A stretch of DNA of 64,000 bases, taken from positions 372,001-436,000 of the forward strand of contig CAVORD010000001.1 in the NCBI GenBank assembly GCA_963698535.1. The letters run 5' to 3'. The position numbers and the translations under genes were made by a program. The DNA comes from CAVORD01 sp963698535 (GTDB taxonomy: Bacteria; Bacteroidota; Bacteroidia; Bacteroidales; VadinHA17). The notes under the pieces are model-generated. The model did no database searches and was not told the origin of the DNA. It saw nothing but the letters and a program-made list of their open reading frames with translations. The stretch's first letter is position 1, and every line of letters starts with the position of its first letter. Positions 62,201 to 64,000 of this stretch are shown here, piece by piece.

Positions 62201-63974
62201 TTACTTCTTCATTATACCCTCAACATGAGGTCCTGAAAGGTCGTCGAAATAGAACTCGTGGGTGTCTGATCCGTTTCCGGGATTAAACATTATCCGCACT
62301 ATGTTGTAGAAATCGTTGTTATAGTACGGGTCAGCCACAACGTCGTATGAGACAGGATCGGGCCACCATTTCCAACCTTCCGCACCAGGTTGTACATCGG
62401 CACCTGAGAAGTTGTATTCGGCAACCTCCCATTTGTTTGTAGCCTGGATGGTGTATGTCAGTTCAGTACCGGTCTGCCATGCATCTCCGCCCTTATCTGT
62501 ATTTTCCAGTTTGAGAAGGACAACATCACCTGCTTTTCCATACACCAGAATCTTGAAGGTATGCTGTTGCCTCAGATCAAATCTGTATCCAGGAGAAAGC
62601 TGCATATTAGCATTTGCCCATTGCTGGTTTGTCTTTGTGTAGAATGCAACTTTGGTTGATCTGTTGGGGATAACCTTTGATGGGTTATCGACAATTGAAA
62701 CACCGCAATCCTGACCGTTGACGGGGAATACCTGCACCTCGCTGAAGTCATTGTAAATGATCATCATATCGAGCAGGAACGGGACATACGCTGAGTTATT
62801 GTTGGCAAGGGTGATACCGGCTGTACCTGTAAGAGTACCTATACTGGTATTAAGACTTGCTGTAACAGTGTAAATTCCCTTGCGCATGAAGACATGGTTT
62901 ACAACTTCGTCTTTCCCACCAACCACAGTTGCACTGCCATCACCGAAATCCCATGTGATATTGGTTACACTTTGTCCTGCAGGTATTGAGTAACCGGTAA
63001 CAGAGCATGCAACATTGTTATCGGCACCTTCGGTGGCGTTTACAGTATAGGTGATCTTAGGTCTTACAAAGCCTTTTGGAACAAGCTGGAAGTGCCAGTT
63101 GGTCCAGTCTTCATAGCTGCTCAGGCATGTTAGTTCGAGGAGATTTTCCTCAACTTTAACGATTTTGTACTCATTATTTTTAGCACCTACATCGAAGTTA
63201 GGGAAGATAGGTTTTGCACCACTCATAGTGAGGTAATAACCGTCGCTTTTCTGTGTTATAGACCATGTACCAGAGACAGGGGTTACATAATCGACATCAT
63301 AGTCATCCTTGTTTAAGAGTTGGATTAAGATAGATGGATGCGAGAGCGGGATCGTCCTTTCTGTAACCCTTGACATAGCTTTTCCCTTTATTGTCGTAGG
63401 TAACAACAAACTGGTCGATTTTGAATGTTATTTCATCATCGTAGGCACCGGTACCACTCTTAACAAAGGGTGCTGCCGACCACCATTCCAGACCGTTTCC
63501 TCCAACGGGACCAACACCAAGGTGACCCTGTGATTCTGCATCAATGACCCATGTCTTTCCGTTTATAGCAGCAGAACCGCCTGACAGATTAACGTATACA
63601 GGGTCAGTAAAGATTGTGAAGTCTGTTTGTGTCTGAACGTGGTTCTGTGTCATAGAACCTGTTCCTCCGCGTGTCACAAGAGTCAGGGTTACAGGGTAAG
63701 TACCTTCAATCTGGTATTTAACTGTCTGACTTTCACCACTCCCTTTGTTTCCGTTGCCGAAATCCCATGTGGCAATGCCAGTAACAGAGGATGTATTGGT
63801 GATTACCCAGGTAAAAGCATCGGCTCCCGGGGTAATAGTGAAGCTAACATCATCAGCACTTGGAGGGAGACCGATATCGGGCTTGTCCAGAAGCTGTGGT
63901 TCGCAGGAGATCATCACAAGAAGAATTGCAAAGATTCCTGCCAGTTTCAAAATAGTATTATTCTTTTTCATCAT
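62201..63974 (-). CDS. Surface lipoprotein with two PKD domains, probable glycan-binding protein (one frame break)
   Basis: About 590 residues after correction. Lipobox: FAILLVMISC (C about 24). The first PKD-like domain has GIATWDFGNGNKGSGESQTV and GTYPVTLTL. The second has NITWDFGDGSATVVGG and GIYTVTASL. The C-terminal 190 residues (YVPFLLDMMIIYNDFSEV to FYFDDLSGPHVEG) look like a carbohydrate-binding jellyroll. No catalytic motif is seen. The frame breaks near 63330. Position and build match the surface glycan-binding proteins found beside SusCD pairs in Bacteroidota; the SusCD genes would lie to the right of the window. Its start codon is 26 bp from the window edge. Confidence 0.87.
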
Positions 63975-64000
63975 TTTTAGTTTTTCCAGTGGTTATTTAT

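Overview
This window comes from the chromosome of a member of the Bacteroidota, most likely a Bacteroidales or Marinilabiliales relative. The grounds are a type IX secretion C-terminal domain on a gingipain-like protease, LytS/LytTR signalling, a TonB receptor with an STN domain beside a DUF4249 lipoprotein, glycan-degrading lipoproteins with PKD domains, and Bacteroidetes-style promoters (TTTG, about 19 bp, TAnnTTTG). There are no rRNA genes, no CRISPR array, no prophage and no insertion sequence. One tRNA (Arg, anticodon ACG) is present.

Layout. 0-11 kb: edge of an alpha/beta hydrolase, a LytS-type kinase and LytTR regulator pair, an HD hydrolase, a large secreted C25 peptidase, a beta-propeller/Y_Y_Y/SpoIIE phosphatase sensor and an AlbA-type DNA-binding protein. 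11-30 kb: secreted hydrolase, sodium-dependent transporter, TlpA-like thioredoxin plus M28 peptidase, POT-family transporter, NAD(P)HX repair enzyme, lipoprotein, thioredoxin, MFS transporter, cupin, PepD dipeptidase and a PhoD-like phosphatase. This reads as a peptide-consuming, fermentative or anaerobic lifestyle. 30-34 kb: a three-gene acyl-CoA (propionyl-CoA type) carboxylase operon. 34-46 kb: a BNR-repeat secreted protein, an aspartate racemase-like protein, a sodium symporter with an N-acetylhexosamine-kinase-like gene, a NagD-like phosphatase, a SIS isomerase coupled to a phosphohexomutase, and an MFS transporter behind a Crp/Fnr regulator. 46-49 kb: a lipoprotein cytochrome with ten CxxCH motifs plus one CxxxCH motif, followed by a lipoprotein with two rhodanese domains, opposite the Crp/Fnr gene. 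49-56 kb: a four-gene outer-membrane operon (secreted protein, TonB receptor, DUF4249, MG2-like protein). 56-59.7 kb: a mosaic repeat array, tRNA-Arg and an AsmA-like protein. 59.7-64 kb: GH30, GH16 and a PKD lipoprotein, part of a beta-glucan utilisation locus that continues to the right.

More than thirty single-base frame breaks interrupt otherwise full-length genes, mostly between 13 and 30 kb. Where I could work out the correct reading, nearly all are one extra base in a homopolymer (GGT read as GGGT, or longer T or A runs). I treat them as sequencing errors, and the gene spans given here cross the breaks.

The best candidate for an undescribed system is the cytochrome and double-rhodanese lipoprotein pair with its adjacent Crp/Fnr gene. 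It suggests surface electron transfer linked to sulfur chemistry, but the sequence alone does not prove a function. The intergenic repeats (octanucleotide array, 12-bp AT repeats, three palindromic families) are the other notable structure.
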